A DNA stretch of 64,000 nucleotides, from contig CBDDAE010000001.1 of the NCBI GenBank assembly GCA_965224795.1, positions 1,426,001-1,490,000 on the forward strand, given 5' to 3'. Both the position numbers and the translations under genes were made by a program. The first letter of the stretch is position 1, and each line of letters begins with the position of its first letter. Source of the stretch: NVTR01 sp036480115. GTDB lineage: Bacteria > Pseudomonadota > Alphaproteobacteria > Rhodobacterales > Rhodobacteraceae. Below the pieces are notes generated by a model that saw only the letters and a list, made by a program, of their open reading frames with translations, was not told the DNA's origin and searched no databases. Positions 7,500 to 15,746 of this stretch are shown here, piece after piece.

Positions 7500-7688
7500 T
7501 TAGCCGCGTTCTTCGATGATTTCCACCAAGTGGCTGACCTTGTTGACCATGCCGCGCACGCTTGGCGTGTCTTCCAGCTCGCGGGTGCGGTTCATCTTGT
7601 TCAGGCCCAGGCCCACCAATGTTGCCCGCTGGTCAGCGGGGCGACGGATGGGGGAACCAATCTGTTTTACGACGATTGTTTTTGCCAT
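7500..7688 (-). CDS. rpmD: 50S ribosomal protein L30
   Basis: 62 aa, the usual length. Small ferredoxin-fold large-subunit protein. The opening K-T-I-V-V-K-Q-I-G-S-P-I-R-R and the G-L-G-L-N-K-M-N-R-T block are diagnostic. It lies 12 nt after rpsE and is the last gene of this unit; rplO does not follow directly. Confidence 0.96.
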   Translation of the reverse strand: MAKTIVVKQIGSPIRRPADQRATLVGLGLNKMNRTRELEDTPSVRGMVNKVSHLVEIIEERG

Positions 7689-7700
7689 TGTTCAGATCCC

Positions 7701-8270
7701 TTACGCTTCTGCTGCTTCAGGAGCAGCTTCTTCTTTTTTGACGTCAGGTTTGCCAAGGATGTCAGCAACTTTTTTGCCGCGACGCTGGGCGACCGAACGG
7801 GGCGATGCCTCTTTCAGCAGACCGTCCATGGTGGCGCGGATCATGTTGTAGGGATTGGAAGAACCGATGGATTTTGACACCACGTCCTTGACACCCAACA
7901 TTTCGAACACGGCACGCATCGGGCCACCAGCAATGATGCCGGTACCTTCCGGGGCTGTGCGCATGACGACCTTACCAGCGCCGTGGCGACCTTCCATGTC
8001 GTGGTGCAGGGTGCGGCCTTCGCGCAGCTGAACGCGGATCATGTTGCGCTTAGCGGCTTCGCCGGCTTTGCGGATCGCTTCGGGTACTTCTTTGGCTTTA
8101 CCTTTGCCAAAGCCGACGCGGCCTTTTTGGTCACCAACAACCACAAGCGCAGCAAAGCCAAAGCGTTTACCACCTTTCACGGTTTTGGATACCCGGTTGA
8201 TCGCCACGAGACGATCAGCAAATTCGGGGTTTTCGTCGCGACGGCCCCGGCCTCTTTGTTCTCTTGCCAT
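7701..8270 (-). CDS. rpsE: 30S ribosomal protein S5
   Basis: 189 aa. Small-subunit protein near the mRNA entry and decoding site. The double-stranded-RNA-like domain (D-R-L-V-A-I-N-R-V-S-K-T-V-K-G-G-K-R-F) and the C-terminal domain with the G-S-S-N-P-Y-N-M-I-R block are intact. The acidic alanine-rich tail after about residue 172 is usual in alphaproteobacteria. It lies 11 nt after rplR. Confidence 0.97.
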   Translation of the reverse strand: MAREQRGRGRRDENPEFADRLVAINRVSKTVKGGKRFGFAALVVVGDQKGRVGFGKGKAKEVPEAIRKAGEAAKRNMIRVQLREGRTLHHDMEGRHGAGKVVMRTAPEGTGIIAGGPMRAVFEMLGVKDVVSKSIGSSNPYNMIRATMDGLLKEASPRSVAQRRGKKVADILGKPDVKKEEAAPEAAEA

Positions 8271-8281
8271 ATCAATCTCTC

Positions 8282-8641
8282 CTAAAACTTCAGTCCGCCT
8301 TCACGGGCAGCTTCGGCCAAAGCCTTAACCTTCCCATGAAAGAGAAATCCGCCGCGGTCGAAATAACATTCCGACACTTTGGCTTTTTTGGCGCGTTCGG
8401 CGATAGTGGTACCGATTTTGGTAGCCGCTTCGACGTTGTTCTTGCCGACTACACCCAAGGCTTTTTCCATGGAAGAAGCCGAGGCGAGCGTTACGCCGTT
8501 CACATCGTCGATCAGTTGAACGCTGATGTTTTTGTTGGAGCGGTGGACAGACAGGCGTGGACGCCCGGCTGCCATTTTCCGCAATTTGTTCCGAACGCGC
8601 TGGCGGCGCTTCAAGAACAGGTCTCGTTTGCTGTTTGCCAT
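8282..8641 (-). CDS. rplR: 50S ribosomal protein L18
   Basis: 119 aa. 5S rRNA-binding protein of the central protuberance. The R-x-R-V-R-N-K-L-R opening, R-P-R-L-S-V-H-R-S-N-K and the C-terminal F-D-R-G-G-F-L-F-H-G-K-V-K-A-L-A block are typical. It lies 11 nt after rplF. Confidence 0.97.
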   Translation of the reverse strand: MANSKRDLFLKRRQRVRNKLRKMAAGRPRLSVHRSNKNISVQLIDDVNGVTLASASSMEKALGVVGKNNVEAATKIGTTIAERAKKAKVSECYFDRGGFLFHGKVKALAEAAREGGLKF

Positions 8642-8652
8642 AATTTGCGTCC

Positions 8653-9186
8653 TTACTTCTTCTTGCCTTCCTTACGGAAGATAAATTCACCTTTATATCG
8701 GATGCCTTTACCTTTGTAAGGTTCTGGTTTGCGCCATTCGCGGATGTTTGCAGCAACCTGACCAACCAACTGGCAGTCAATACCTTCAACAATCACGTGG
8801 GTCTGCTTGGGGGCGGTAACGGTCACACCTTCTGGCACTTCAAAAATTACGTCGTGGCTATAGCCAAGCTGCAATTTCAGGTTTTTGCCTTCCTGTGTGG
8901 CACGATAACCAACACCGCTGATTTCAAGTTCTTTCTTGAAACCGTCAGTCACGCCAGTCACCAAGTTCTGTAAGCGCGTGCGCGACATTCCCCATTGCTG
9001 GCGCGCCCGTTTGGACGAACCGCGCGGGGAAACATGGATTACGTTGTCTTCCACTTTGATGGTGACATCGTCGGTTGCACTAAAGCTAAGGGATCCCTTT
9101 GGGCCCTTCACTTCTACGGTTTGACCAGACAATGACGCCGTTACGCCAGAGGGCAGATCGACCGGTCTTTTACCAATACGAGACAT
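8653..9186 (-). CDS. rplF: 50S ribosomal protein L6
   Basis: 177 aa, standard length. Two duplicated L6 domains; M-S-R-I-G-K-R-P-V at the N-terminus and the C-terminal P-E-P-Y-K-G-K-G-I-R-Y signature are present. It binds 23S rRNA near the GTPase-associated centre. It lies 9 nt after rpsH. Confidence 0.97.
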   Translation of the reverse strand: MSRIGKRPVDLPSGVTASLSGQTVEVKGPKGSLSFSATDDVTIKVEDNVIHVSPRGSSKRARQQWGMSRTRLQNLVTGVTDGFKKELEISGVGYRATQEGKNLKLQLGYSHDVIFEVPEGVTVTAPKQTHVIVEGIDCQLVGQVAANIREWRKPEPYKGKGIRYKGEFIFRKEGKKK

Positions 9187-9195
9187 GCGTTTCCC

Positions 9196-9588
9196 CTAGA
9201 ATATCTGGCAGAGCACTTCGCCGCCGACATTGGCGGTTCGTGCACTTGCATCCGACATCACACCTTTGGAGGTGGAGACAATCGACACACCCAGGCCCTG
9301 ACGGACCTGCGGGATGTCTTTGACGCCCATATAAACGCGACGTCCAGGGGTCGAAACCCGCTTGAGCGTGCGAATAACAGGGGCACCATCGTAATATTTC
9401 AGGCTAATCTCAGTTGCCGGGTGACCATCGTCACCTGTCACTGCTTCAAAGCCACGGATATACCCTTCGTCAGCCAGCACTTCCAAAACCCTGGTCCGCA
9501 ATTTGGACGCCGGTGTCATGACAGTGGACTTGCCGCGCAGTTGGGCATTCCGGATACGTGTGAGCATATCGCCCAGAGGATCATTCAT
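9196..9588 (-). CDS. rpsH: 30S ribosomal protein S8
   Basis: 130 aa. Primary 16S rRNA-binding protein of the platform. M-N-D-P-L-G-D-M-L-T-R-I-R-N and the C-terminal G-V-S-I-V-S-T-S-K-G-V-M signature are intact. In E. coli S8 is the translational repressor of its operon at rplE; whether that holds here is not visible. It lies 15 nt after rpsN. Confidence 0.97.
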   Translation of the reverse strand: MNDPLGDMLTRIRNAQLRGKSTVMTPASKLRTRVLEVLADEGYIRGFEAVTGDDGHPATEISLKYYDGAPVIRTLKRVSTPGRRVYMGVKDIPQVRQGLGVSIVSTSKGVMSDASARTANVGGEVLCQIF

Positions 9589-9603
9589 TTTCTATACCCT
9601 CCT

Positions 9604-9909
9604 TTACCAGCTGGATTTCACGAGACCGGGAATCTGGCCATTTGAACCAAGTTCCCGGAGCGCGATACGGCTGATTTTCAGCTTACGGTAATAGCCGTGT
9701 GGACGGCCCGTCAGCTGACAGCGGTTGTGAAGACGTGTTGCCGAGCTATTGCGCGGCAGTTTCGCCAGTTTCAGACGTGCCTTGAAACGTTCTTCCATTG
9801 GCAGGTCCAGGTTCTTCGCGATTTCTTTAAGTTCGGCGCGTTTGGTGGCATAACGATCCACCAGTTTTTGCCGCTTCTTTTCGCGTTCAATCATTGCTTT
9901 TTTAGCCAT
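9604..9909 (-). CDS. rpsN: 30S ribosomal protein S14 (zinc-free type)
   Basis: 101 aa. This is the long form without the C-x2-C...C-x2-C zinc ribbon; only a single Cys is present, in R-L-H-N-R-C-Q-L-T-G-R-P. It helps assemble the 30S head. It lies 18 nt after rplE. Confidence 0.97.
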   Translation of the reverse strand: MAKKAMIEREKKRQKLVDRYATKRAELKEIAKNLDLPMEERFKARLKLAKLPRNSSATRLHNRCQLTGRPHGYYRKLKISRIALRELGSNGQIPGLVKSSW

Positions 9910-9927
9910 GTCTGTGTTCCCTCGCGA

Positions 9928-10491
9928 TCAGCTGTTGAAAGGCATGTTGAATTGCTTCAACAGCGATTTTGCTTCCGCGTCGGTCTTCGCGGTGGTGCAG
10001 ATGATGATGTCCATTCCCCAGGTGACATCGACTTTGTCAAAATCAATCTCGGGGAAAACCAACAGTTCCTTCAGGCCCATGGCGTAGTTGCCACGGCCGT
10101 CAAATGAAGTGCCGGAAACACCGCGAAAGTCACGGATACGCGGCATGGCCACGGTCACCAGACGATCCAGGAATTCGTACATCCTGTTGCCGCGCAATGT
10201 CACCTTGGTACCAAGGGGCATATCTTCGCGAACGCGGAACGTGGCGATGGAATTCTTGGCCTTGTTAATCACAGCCTGCTGGCCGGCAATCAGCGTCAGC
10301 TCTGCCTGCGCACCTTTGGCCTTTTTGCTGTCCTTAACGGTTTCAGAGCCACAGCCAATGTTCAGGACGATTTTGTCCAGGCGCGGGATCATCATGTCGT
10401 TCTTGTAGGAATGCTCTTCCTTCAAAGCGGCGCGAGCCGTGTCATTGTAATGCGCTTTCAGGCGCGGGGTGTAAGTTTCTGCATCTAACAT
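9928..10491 (-). CDS. rplE: 50S ribosomal protein L5
   Basis: 187 aa. 5S rRNA-binding protein that contacts S13 and P-site tRNA. The blocks P-R-L-D-K-I-V-L-N-I-G, K-N-S-I-A-T-F-R-V-R and R-D-F-R-G-V-S are conserved. Its ATG shares one base with the rplX stop (10491), so the two are coupled. Confidence 0.97.
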   Translation of the reverse strand: MLDAETYTPRLKAHYNDTARAALKEEHSYKNDMMIPRLDKIVLNIGCGSETVKDSKKAKGAQAELTLIAGQQAVINKAKNSIATFRVREDMPLGTKVTLRGNRMYEFLDRLVTVAMPRIRDFRGVSGTSFDGRGNYAMGLKELLVFPEIDFDKVDVTWGMDIIICTTAKTDAEAKSLLKQFNMPFNS

Positions 10492-10796
10492 CAGATCACG
10501 TCCCCTGTTGTTTTGGCGAAACGCACCTTTTTGTCTTTTTCCATACGGAAACCGACGCGGGTGGCTTTGCCTTTGGCATCCAGCAGCGCCAGATTTGACA
10601 GGTTGATCGGCATGGCCCGTGGCACACGACCGCCCTGGTCGGACTGGGACTGTTTGACGTGGCGGATGGCGACATTGATGCCATCGACGATTGCCTTGCC
10701 GGACTTTGGGCTAACTGAGGTGATATCACCTTTTTTGCCTTTGTCCTTGCCCGACAAAACGATGACACTGTCACCTTTGCGCAATTTGGCGGCCAT
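10491..10796 (-). CDS. rplX: 50S ribosomal protein L24
   Basis: 101 aa. KOW-domain assembly initiator of the large subunit: L-R-K-G-D-S-V-I-V-L-S-G-K-D-K-G-K-K-G opens the protein. It overlaps rplE and rplN by one base on each side (TAATG-type junction with rplN). Confidence 0.97.
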   Translation of the reverse strand: MAAKLRKGDSVIVLSGKDKGKKGDITSVSPKSGKAIVDGINVAIRHVKQSQSDQGGRVPRAMPINLSNLALLDAKGKATRVGFRMEKDKKVRFAKTTGDVI

Positions 10797-11164
10797 TACA
10801 GCACCTCCGGTGCAAGGCTGATGATTTTCATGAAGTTCTTGGCGCGAAGTTCGCGAACAACTGGCCCGAAGATACGGGTGCCCAGCGGCTCGTTTGCGGT
10901 GTTCAGAATCACAGCGGCGTTTCCGTCAAAGCGGATCGCTGTGCCGTCTTCGCGGCGTACTTCTTTGCGGGTGCGTACAACGACGGCTTTACGCACGTCA
11001 CCTTTTTTCACACGGCCACGGGGGATGGCTTCTTTGACCGAAACAACGATCACATCACCTACGGATGCGTAACGTCGTTTGGAACCACCCAGAACCTTGA
11101 TGCACTGAACGCGCTTCGCACCGGAATTATCGGCGACTTCAAGGTTGGTCTGCATTTGAATCAT
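10796..11164 (-). CDS. rplN: 50S ribosomal protein L14
   Basis: 122 aa, exact family length. It binds 23S rRNA at the intersubunit face. M-I-Q-M-Q-T-N-L-E-V-A-D-N-S-G-A-K and the A-V-I-L-N-T-A-N-E-P-L-G-T-R-I-F-G-P-V block are diagnostic. A 64-nt gap separates it from rpsQ. Confidence 0.98.
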   Translation of the reverse strand: MIQMQTNLEVADNSGAKRVQCIKVLGGSKRRYASVGDVIVVSVKEAIPRGRVKKGDVRKAVVVRTRKEVRREDGTAIRFDGNAAVILNTANEPLGTRIFGPVVRELRAKNFMKIISLAPEVL

Positions 11165-11228
11165 TGTAGATTCTCCCGACCTGTGGGGACACGTGCCCCA
11201 GGGTTTCGATTGAACCGGGTGTTATCGC

Positions 11229-11459
11229 CTAAGAGGCGAGAACCTCCCAGCGTTTGGTTTTCGACTTTGGCGCACATTCCTGAATGCGAACCTGGTCGCC
11301 AGTCTTGAATGTGTTCTTCTCATCGTGGGCCCGGTATTTTTTGGACTTTCGGATGGTTTTCTTCATCACAGGGTGTGTGAAGCGGCGTTCAACGGAAACG
11401 GTAACCGTCTGTGCATTGGCGTCGCTGGTCACGGTGCCGGTCAGGATGCGTTTTGGCAT
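11229..11459 (-). CDS. rpsQ: 30S ribosomal protein S17
   Basis: 76 aa. OB-fold primary 16S rRNA-binding protein. M-P-K-R-I-L-T-G-T-V-T-S-D and the G-D-x-V-x-I-x-E-C-x-P-x-S-K-x-K-R motif are present. It lies 11 nt after rpmC. Confidence 0.97.
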   Translation of the reverse strand: MPKRILTGTVTSDANAQTVTVSVERRFTHPVMKKTIRKSKKYRAHDEKNTFKTGDQVRIQECAPKSKTKRWEVLAS

Positions 11460-11470
11460 ATTCTCGGCCC

Positions 11471-11677
11471 CTATTCAGTTTTGGCTGCGGCTGCAGCCTT
11501 TTCGTTCAGTATTGTCTTAACCTGTGCCGCACCCCGGCGCGCCTTGCGGATGCCAGATGTGTTTTCCAACTGACCTGTGGCCTGTTGGAAACGTAGGTTG
11601 AATGATTCTTTTTTCAGATTGGCAAGCTCGTCGCGGAGTTCATCCGGCGTCTTGTCACGTAGTTCGCTGGCATTCAT
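11471..11677 (-). CDS. rpmC: 50S ribosomal protein L29
   Basis: 68 aa. Exit-tunnel protein where trigger factor and SRP dock. L-R-D-K-T-P-D-E-L and K-K-E-S-F-N-L-R-F-Q-Q-A-T-G-Q are typical. Two in-frame ATGs lie close together (11683 and 11677); the second has the better spacing from AAGGA and gives the usual M-N-A-x-E-L-R start. It is now the first gene of its unit, because a 4.2-kb block separates it from rplP, and it has its own promoter at 11766-11794. Confidence 0.95.
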   Translation of the reverse strand: MNASELRDKTPDELRDELANLKKESFNLRFQQATGQLENTSGIRKARRGAAQVKTILNEKAAAAAKTE

Positions 11678-11765
11678 TGCCATAGTCCTTTCAACATCAC
11701 CGGCGGGCCCTTGTTATTATCAACAATAGGTCACCCGAATCCCGATGGAGGGGAGTGAAGAGTGG

Positions 11766-11794
11766 GTATTAGGGGGTTTGGGGGGGTGTGGCAA
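11766..11794 (-). promoter_or_regulatory. Promoter of the rpmC-to-rpmD unit
   Basis: Minus strand -35 TTGCCA (11789-11794), 17-nt C-rich spacer, -10 TAATAC (11766-11771). Seventeen bases covering the -35 and its upstream flank (11789-11805) are identical to the rplK promoter at 45517-45533. The last base of the -10 is C. Confidence 0.7.
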
Positions 11795-11962
11795 GGGGGT
11801 TTGTTTGAGAGGAAATTTATTGCGTCGTTAGGTGTTTCAAATAGTATACTATCAGAACAATGGAACCGAAGAACTGGGATATCTAACAACTTGTGTATCC
11901 AGACATCCACAAATTCGGCTGGCTTTTGACTAAAGCGACAAGAATTACCCAATGAGATTGAA

Positions 11963-12508
11963 ATGAAATCTACAGACTGGAAAGTGAATTTTAGCAATTT
12001 CAACCGGCAGTTGGCCGAAAACTCCCTAGCATTCTTGCTTGTGCATTTTGACTGGTCGAAGGCAACACCAGGACTAATAGACGATCTAGCAGACGATTTT
12101 GGCCGCGAAATTCATTATATTAGTCCCGAAGAGTATTGTGCTTTGTTGCCGATTTTATTGGATGCCATTTCTAACGACTATCCTAACCTAAAAGATTCAT
12201 ATGAAATTGACTGCCTTTTGAGCATGCCGAAAACAAGGCTGGAGTATTGGGAAAAGCACGTAGAAAGTAGCGATACGCCAGATCAACTTCGTACTAACGC
12301 TATTCTGGTTGCAGCAGCAAAGGAAATGGGTGTTGATTTTGACCCTGATGAATACCCACGTCACTGCTTGTTAGGACCGTATACCAAAGCTCAGAGATGT
12401 GTACTTCGGAAAAAGATCTCGATCTTACTAGAAAGCGATGAGCATCATATGGACTATGGCGAACACTATTTTGCCGATGAACTTGAGACACTGCTTCAGC
12501 TACTCTAG
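11963..12508 (+). CDS. Unknown protein, DUF6714-like
   Basis: 181 aa, soluble, no signal peptide. I do not recognise it with certainty. The layout of an early W-x-x-A-T-P, then Y-I-S-P-E-E-Y-C-A-L-L-P-I-L-L-D-A and a C-terminal helical part resembles DUF6714-type proteins. A second gene in the same block (14720-15196) has the same layout (F-I-T-P-T-M-R-L-F-I-A-P-K-L-L). The region is more AT-rich than the flanking ribosomal genes, which hints at acquisition. It is transcribed divergently from rpmC. Confidence 0.6.
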   Translation: MKSTDWKVNFSNFNRQLAENSLAFLLVHFDWSKATPGLIDDLADDFGREIHYISPEEYCALLPILLDAISNDYPNLKDSYEIDCLLSMPKTRLEYWEKHVESSDTPDQLRTNAILVAAAKEMGVDFDPDEYPRHCLLGPYTKAQRCVLRKKISILLESDEHHMDYGEHYFADELETLLQLL

Positions 12509-12526
12509 CCATTTTGCAAGCGTAGG

Positions 12527-12556
12527 GTGGGTGCCGATCCACCACAACCCAACAAA
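12527..12556. repeat. GTAGGGTGGGT-type intergenic palindrome
   Basis: GGTGGGT and ATCCACC face each other across four bases, just after the stop of the 11963-12508 gene. GTAGGGTGGGT elements of this kind occur as dispersed intergenic repeats in roseobacters, from memory. No T-run follows. Confidence 0.35.
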
Positions 12557-12565
12557 GGGCCTCGT

Positions 12566-12622
12566 CTGACCTTGGGAGGGCGCAAAGCGCCTTCCCGGGG
12601 GGAAGGTCAGGCGCGGCCCGTG
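12566..12622. repeat. Hairpin repeat containing GGGAAGGTCAGG...GCGGCCCGTG (copy 1)
   Basis: Outer arms CTGACCTT (12566-12573) and AAGGTCAG (12603-12610) enclose a second stem, GGGAGGGCGC/GCGCCTTCCC, with an AAA loop (12574-12596). The 23 bases at 12600-12622 are identical to 15242-15264, and similarity with small changes continues about 23 bases further on both copies. Confidence 0.7.
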
Positions 12623-12677
12623 ACAAGCACCGGCCAGTTGTGGGAGGTGCGACCATTTTCTCGATTTACCACCGGGG

Positions 12678-12716
12678 GCGGCCCGCCGGAAATCTTTGAT
12701 TTCCCGCTACACCGCA
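12678..12716. repeat. 39-bp dispersed repeat, copy 1
   Basis: Identical over 39 bases to 15794-15832. The middle forms an inverted repeat, GGAAATC/GATTTCC with a 3-nt centre. It lies 36 nt upstream of the flavoprotein start. Confidence 0.85.
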
Positions 12717-12752
12717 TTGTTTCAATACCCCGGATCGGGGTATTGAACCTGC

Positions 12753-13925
12753 ATGAACCAATACGACGTAATAATCCTTGGCGCAGGCGGCGCTGGCCTG
12801 ATGGCGGCGGCGACGGCCGGGCAAGCCGGAGCAAAAGTGTTCGTGATTGATCACGCGGACAAGGCGGGCAAGAAAATCCTAATCTCGGGCGGCGGGCGCT
12901 GCAATTTTACCAATACCGGGACCGGGGCTGAAAACTTCATTTCTGAAAACCCGCATTTCGCGAAATCGGCGCTTAGCCGCTATACCCCGTGGGATTTTCT
13001 GGCGCTGGTCGAACGCTACAAAATCCACTGGCATGAAAAAACGCTGGGGCAGTTGTTTTGTGATGGCTCTGCCCGCCAAATCGTGGCGATGCTGCTGGCG
13101 GAGTGTGAAAAAGGCGGCGTTGAGATTCGGCTGGGCACGGATATTGGCGACATCACCCACGGGGATGGGCAGTTCACAGTTGCAGGTGGATCGGCACCGC
13201 AGATGGTGATTGCGACGGGTGGTGAGTCGATCCCCAAGATGGGGGCGACTGGCAGGGCTTACGGGATTGCGCGGCAATTCGGGCTAGACGTTGTAACGCC
13301 GCGACCTGGTCTGGTGCCGTTCACGCTGGGGGCGGACGACCAGCTGTTTCGCAATATCTCGGGGGTTTCTTGTCCGGTGGTGGCGACGGTGGGCGAACGC
13401 TCGTTTCAAGAAGCGGCGTTGTTCACCCACAAAGGGCTGTCGGGGCCGGCAATATTGCAGGTGTCGTCCTATTGGTCGCCCGGCGATGGCGTGTCGCTGT
13501 CATTGCTACCGGATGGCGCGGAAATGCTGATGGATGCCAAGCGGCGGATGCCGCAGGTGCATATGAAAGCCGCGTTGGCTGAGGCCCTGCCCGCTCGGTT
13601 AGCGCAGGCGATGGCCACCCGGATCGGGATTGAAACGGAGCTGGGTAATGTGTCGGATCGTGCGCTTGGCCGCGCCGCAGAGTTCCTGACCGATCTGACG
13701 TTCTGGCCGACGGGCACCGAAGGGTTTGCCAAGGCGGAAGTTACCGTGGGCGGGATCAGTACCGGGGAGCTGTCGTCCAAAACGATGGAGGCGCACAAGG
13801 TGCCGGGGCTGTATGTGATTGGTGAGGCGGTTGATGTGACCGGCTGGCTGGGCGGCTATAATTTTCAGTGGGCATGGGCGTCGGGTGTTGCGGCGGGGAT
13901 GGCGATTGCGGGGCGTGTGGGGTGA
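12753..13925 (+). CDS. YhiN/HI0933-family FAD-binding oxidoreductase (TIGR03862-like)
   Basis: 390 aa, cytosolic. The N-terminal dinucleotide-binding motif I-L-G-A-G-G-A-G-L-M-A-A-A (residues 7-19), the family-typical S-G-G-G-R-C-N-F-T-N-T (about 44-54) and the C-terminal G-E-A-V-D-V-T-G-W-L-G-G-Y-N-F-Q-W-A-W-A-S-G FAD-closing motif identify the HI0933/YhiN flavoprotein family. The substrate is unknown. It lies 44 nt upstream of a 2OG-Fe(II) oxygenase-like gene, so both may form a unit. The codon use looks GC-rich and native. Confidence 0.85.
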   Translation: MNQYDVIILGAGGAGLMAAATAGQAGAKVFVIDHADKAGKKILISGGGRCNFTNTGTGAENFISENPHFAKSALSRYTPWDFLALVERYKIHWHEKTLGQLFCDGSARQIVAMLLAECEKGGVEIRLGTDIGDITHGDGQFTVAGGSAPQMVIATGGESIPKMGATGRAYGIARQFGLDVVTPRPGLVPFTLGADDQLFRNISGVSCPVVATVGERSFQEAALFTHKGLSGPAILQVSSYWSPGDGVSLSLLPDGAEMLMDAKRRMPQVHMKAALAEALPARLAQAMATRIGIETELGNVSDRALGRAAEFLTDLTFWPTGTEGFAKAEVTVGGISTGELSSKTMEAHKVPGLYVIGEAVDVTGWLGGYNFQWAWASGVAAGMAIAGRVG

Positions 13926-13969
13926 TGGCCAGCATTGTCGCCATAGCCCCATGGGGCTATGACAATTGA

Positions 13970-14584
13970 ATGAGTAAAATATCATCGCTTTTCGTCACCC
14001 GCCTTTACCGTGCGCATTTGTCTGAACTTGGCAAAGCGCTGGATGGGGCTGAACTTGAAAACTCTTGCTTTGCGATTGCCCAGGATGACGAGGCCGGGCA
14101 GGATTGGTGCGAGGCAAACGATTTTGCGGGCTATACCAGCTATGCCAGCCTGTCCGATCTGCCGTGGCGGTTTCCGATCTTTAAGGATTTGGTCAAGGTG
14201 TTGGACAAACACGTCGCGGCGTTTGTGGATGATCTGGGGTTTGATTTGGACGGCAAGTCGGTGACGCTGGAGGATATCTGGATCAACATCCTGCCAGAGG
14301 GCGGCGTGCATACGTCGCACATCCATCCGCATTCGGTGATCAGCGGCACCACCTATGTGGCCATGCCCCAAGGCGCGAGTGCGATCAGGTTTGAAGACCC
14401 GCGATTGGCGATGATGATGGCAGCACCGGTGCGGTTGGCGGAGGCGCGCGAAGAGATGCGCAGTTTTGTGTATGTGGCACCTGAGGTGGGTGAGGTTTTG
14501 TTGTGGGAAAGCTGGTTGAGACACGAAGTGCCGATGAATAAGGCGAAAGGCGAGCGGGTGAGTGTGAGTTTTAATTATGGTTAG
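13970..14584 (+). CDS. TIGR02466-like putative 2OG-Fe(II) oxygenase
   Basis: 204 aa. The block V-H-T-S-H-I-H-P-H-S-V-I-S-G-T-T-Y-V near residue 109 supplies candidate metal ligands, and S-W-L-R-H-E-V-P followed by E-R-V-S-V-S-F-N-Y at the C-terminus supplies the distal His and the Arg that would hold 2-oxoglutarate. This matches the putative oxygenase family TIGR02466/PF13759, whose substrate is unknown. It follows the flavoprotein gene in the same direction. Confidence 0.75.
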   Translation: MSKISSLFVTRLYRAHLSELGKALDGAELENSCFAIAQDDEAGQDWCEANDFAGYTSYASLSDLPWRFPIFKDLVKVLDKHVAAFVDDLGFDLDGKSVTLEDIWINILPEGGVHTSHIHPHSVISGTTYVAMPQGASAIRFEDPRLAMMMAAPVRLAEAREEMRSFVYVAPEVGEVLLWESWLRHEVPMNKAKGERVSVSFNYG

Positions 14585-14719
14585 TCATAGGAATCCAATT
14601 GCGTGCTCCACTTCTATGCGAACAAAGTTGCCGTTGGCCATCGAGTAAATAACTGTTCGACAAGATGCGTATTATTGGCAAGCTGCTATAATAATTTGGT
14701 GAGGAGCTAGGATTCGCAA

Positions 14720-15196
14720 ATGGATGCAGGCGATGATTTGAATTTGATAATTCGCGAGGCATTCGGAAATCGTCGAAAACCTACTACAATATCTGATTTT
14801 CTGGATCGCCTCACAGGCTTTGATATTGAAGAGGTTCAACGTCTTTCCAATATTGATTGGGAAAACCTTACGCCATCCTCTGTGCAGAATTTTCGCGATG
14901 CTTACGCGTTTATTACACCGACAATGCGGTTGTTTATTGCACCCAAGTTGCTTATATTAGCGCTTGATTATCCAAAGCTAATCTTGGGCGATAATCTGGT
15001 GTCGTATATGTGCGATGATCTAAGTTCCAGAATCCTGAGGGACGGGTATGATATCGTAGACAGTTTTTCGGCTGCAGAAAAATCTGCTATATCAGCGTGG
15101 CAAGAATGCGTTACCATCTCACTCTCAGAAGCCGAAGATAGAGCATCTCGAGAAATTTCTAAGATATTACGTACTATCGGGTCTGCAGTTGGGTAG
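14720..15196 (+). CDS. Unknown protein, DUF6714-like
   Basis: 158 aa, soluble. Not recognised with certainty. The pattern W-E-N-L-T-P-S-S-V, then A-F-I-T-P-T-M-R-L-F-I-A-P-K-L-L and a late S-A-A-E-K-S-A-I-S-A-W-Q helix is the layout I associate with DUF6714. It also parallels the gene at 11963-12508 at the other end of the flavoprotein/oxygenase pair. AT-rich relative to its neighbours. Repeat copies begin right after its stop. Confidence 0.6.
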   Translation: MDAGDDLNLIIREAFGNRRKPTTISDFLDRLTGFDIEEVQRLSNIDWENLTPSSVQNFRDAYAFITPTMRLFIAPKLLILALDYPKLILGDNLVSYMCDDLSSRILRDGYDIVDSFSAAEKSAISAWQECVTISLSEAEDRASREISKILRTIGSAVG

Positions 15197-15241
15197 GTGC
15201 GAAACGCCTTCGTCGTGCTGGAAGCACGTATTTGTCGTGAC

Positions 15242-15264
15242 GGGAAGGTCAGGCGCGGCCCGTG
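15242..15264. repeat. GGGAAGGTCAGG...GCGGCCCGTG repeat (copy 2)
   Basis: Identical over 23 bases to 12600-12622, with continuing similarity (CAAGCAC...CCAGTTGTGGG) to about 15285. It lies between an unknown gene and a lipoprotein gene. Confidence 0.75.
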
Positions 15265-15299
15265 CAAGCACGGACCAGTTGTGGGTGGGGTAATAGCGC

Positions 15300-15656
15300 C
15301 TACCGATCCGGCACGCTCAGCAAAACCCAACTGCCGGATGTGGCAACTTTTCGACCACCTTCGGCGATGCGGTCTTGAATGGCGCCGGTTTCATGCAAGG
15401 GACAACCGATCAAAATAGCACTGTCACCCAAAAACTGCGATGTAGATGCGCTTTCACCAATGACCTCGCACACGTCAATCTGGGTTGGATAGGGCCGCAC
15501 ACCAATTAGGCCCGATGCTTCAGGCGGTGTGTAAGCAACAATGACAGGGGTTTCGTCGATGCTTTGGGTTGACGGCATTTCGTCACTGGTATTTGTCGCA
15601 GTACACGCCGCTAAGATGCTGGCCAGCACTGCGCTGATAACTAATTCACTTTTCAA
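15300..15656 (-). CDS. Small putative lipoprotein
   Basis: 118 aa. The N-terminus M-K-S-E-L-V-I-S-A-V-L-A-S-I-L-A-A-C is a lipoprotein signal with lipobox L-A-A-C (Cys18). The mature part is short, with G-L-I-G-V-R-P-Y-P-T, an internal C-x-V-I-G pair and a C-terminal G-G-x-K-V...S-W-V-L-L-S-V-P. It is probably anchored in the cell envelope. No family recognised. Confidence 0.65.
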   Translation of the reverse strand: MKSELVISAVLASILAACTATNTSDEMPSTQSIDETPVIVAYTPPEASGLIGVRPYPTQIDVCEVIGESASTSQFLGDSAILIGCPLHETGAIQDRIAEGGRKVATSGSWVLLSVPDR

Positions 15657-15746
15657 GTTAATATCCTCATAAATAGAAAATCAAAATTCACTTCATTTGA
15701 TAGGTTAGTCCCAAAGTGTTTTCCTGACAAGCGGCGTGCAGAATAG

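Noticed and set aside
11731..11810. G/C-run rich stretch upstream of rpmC as a G-quadruplex element
   Set aside because: The same bases read better as a promoter with 17-nt spacer and a partner at rplK; the G-runs alone are weak evidence.
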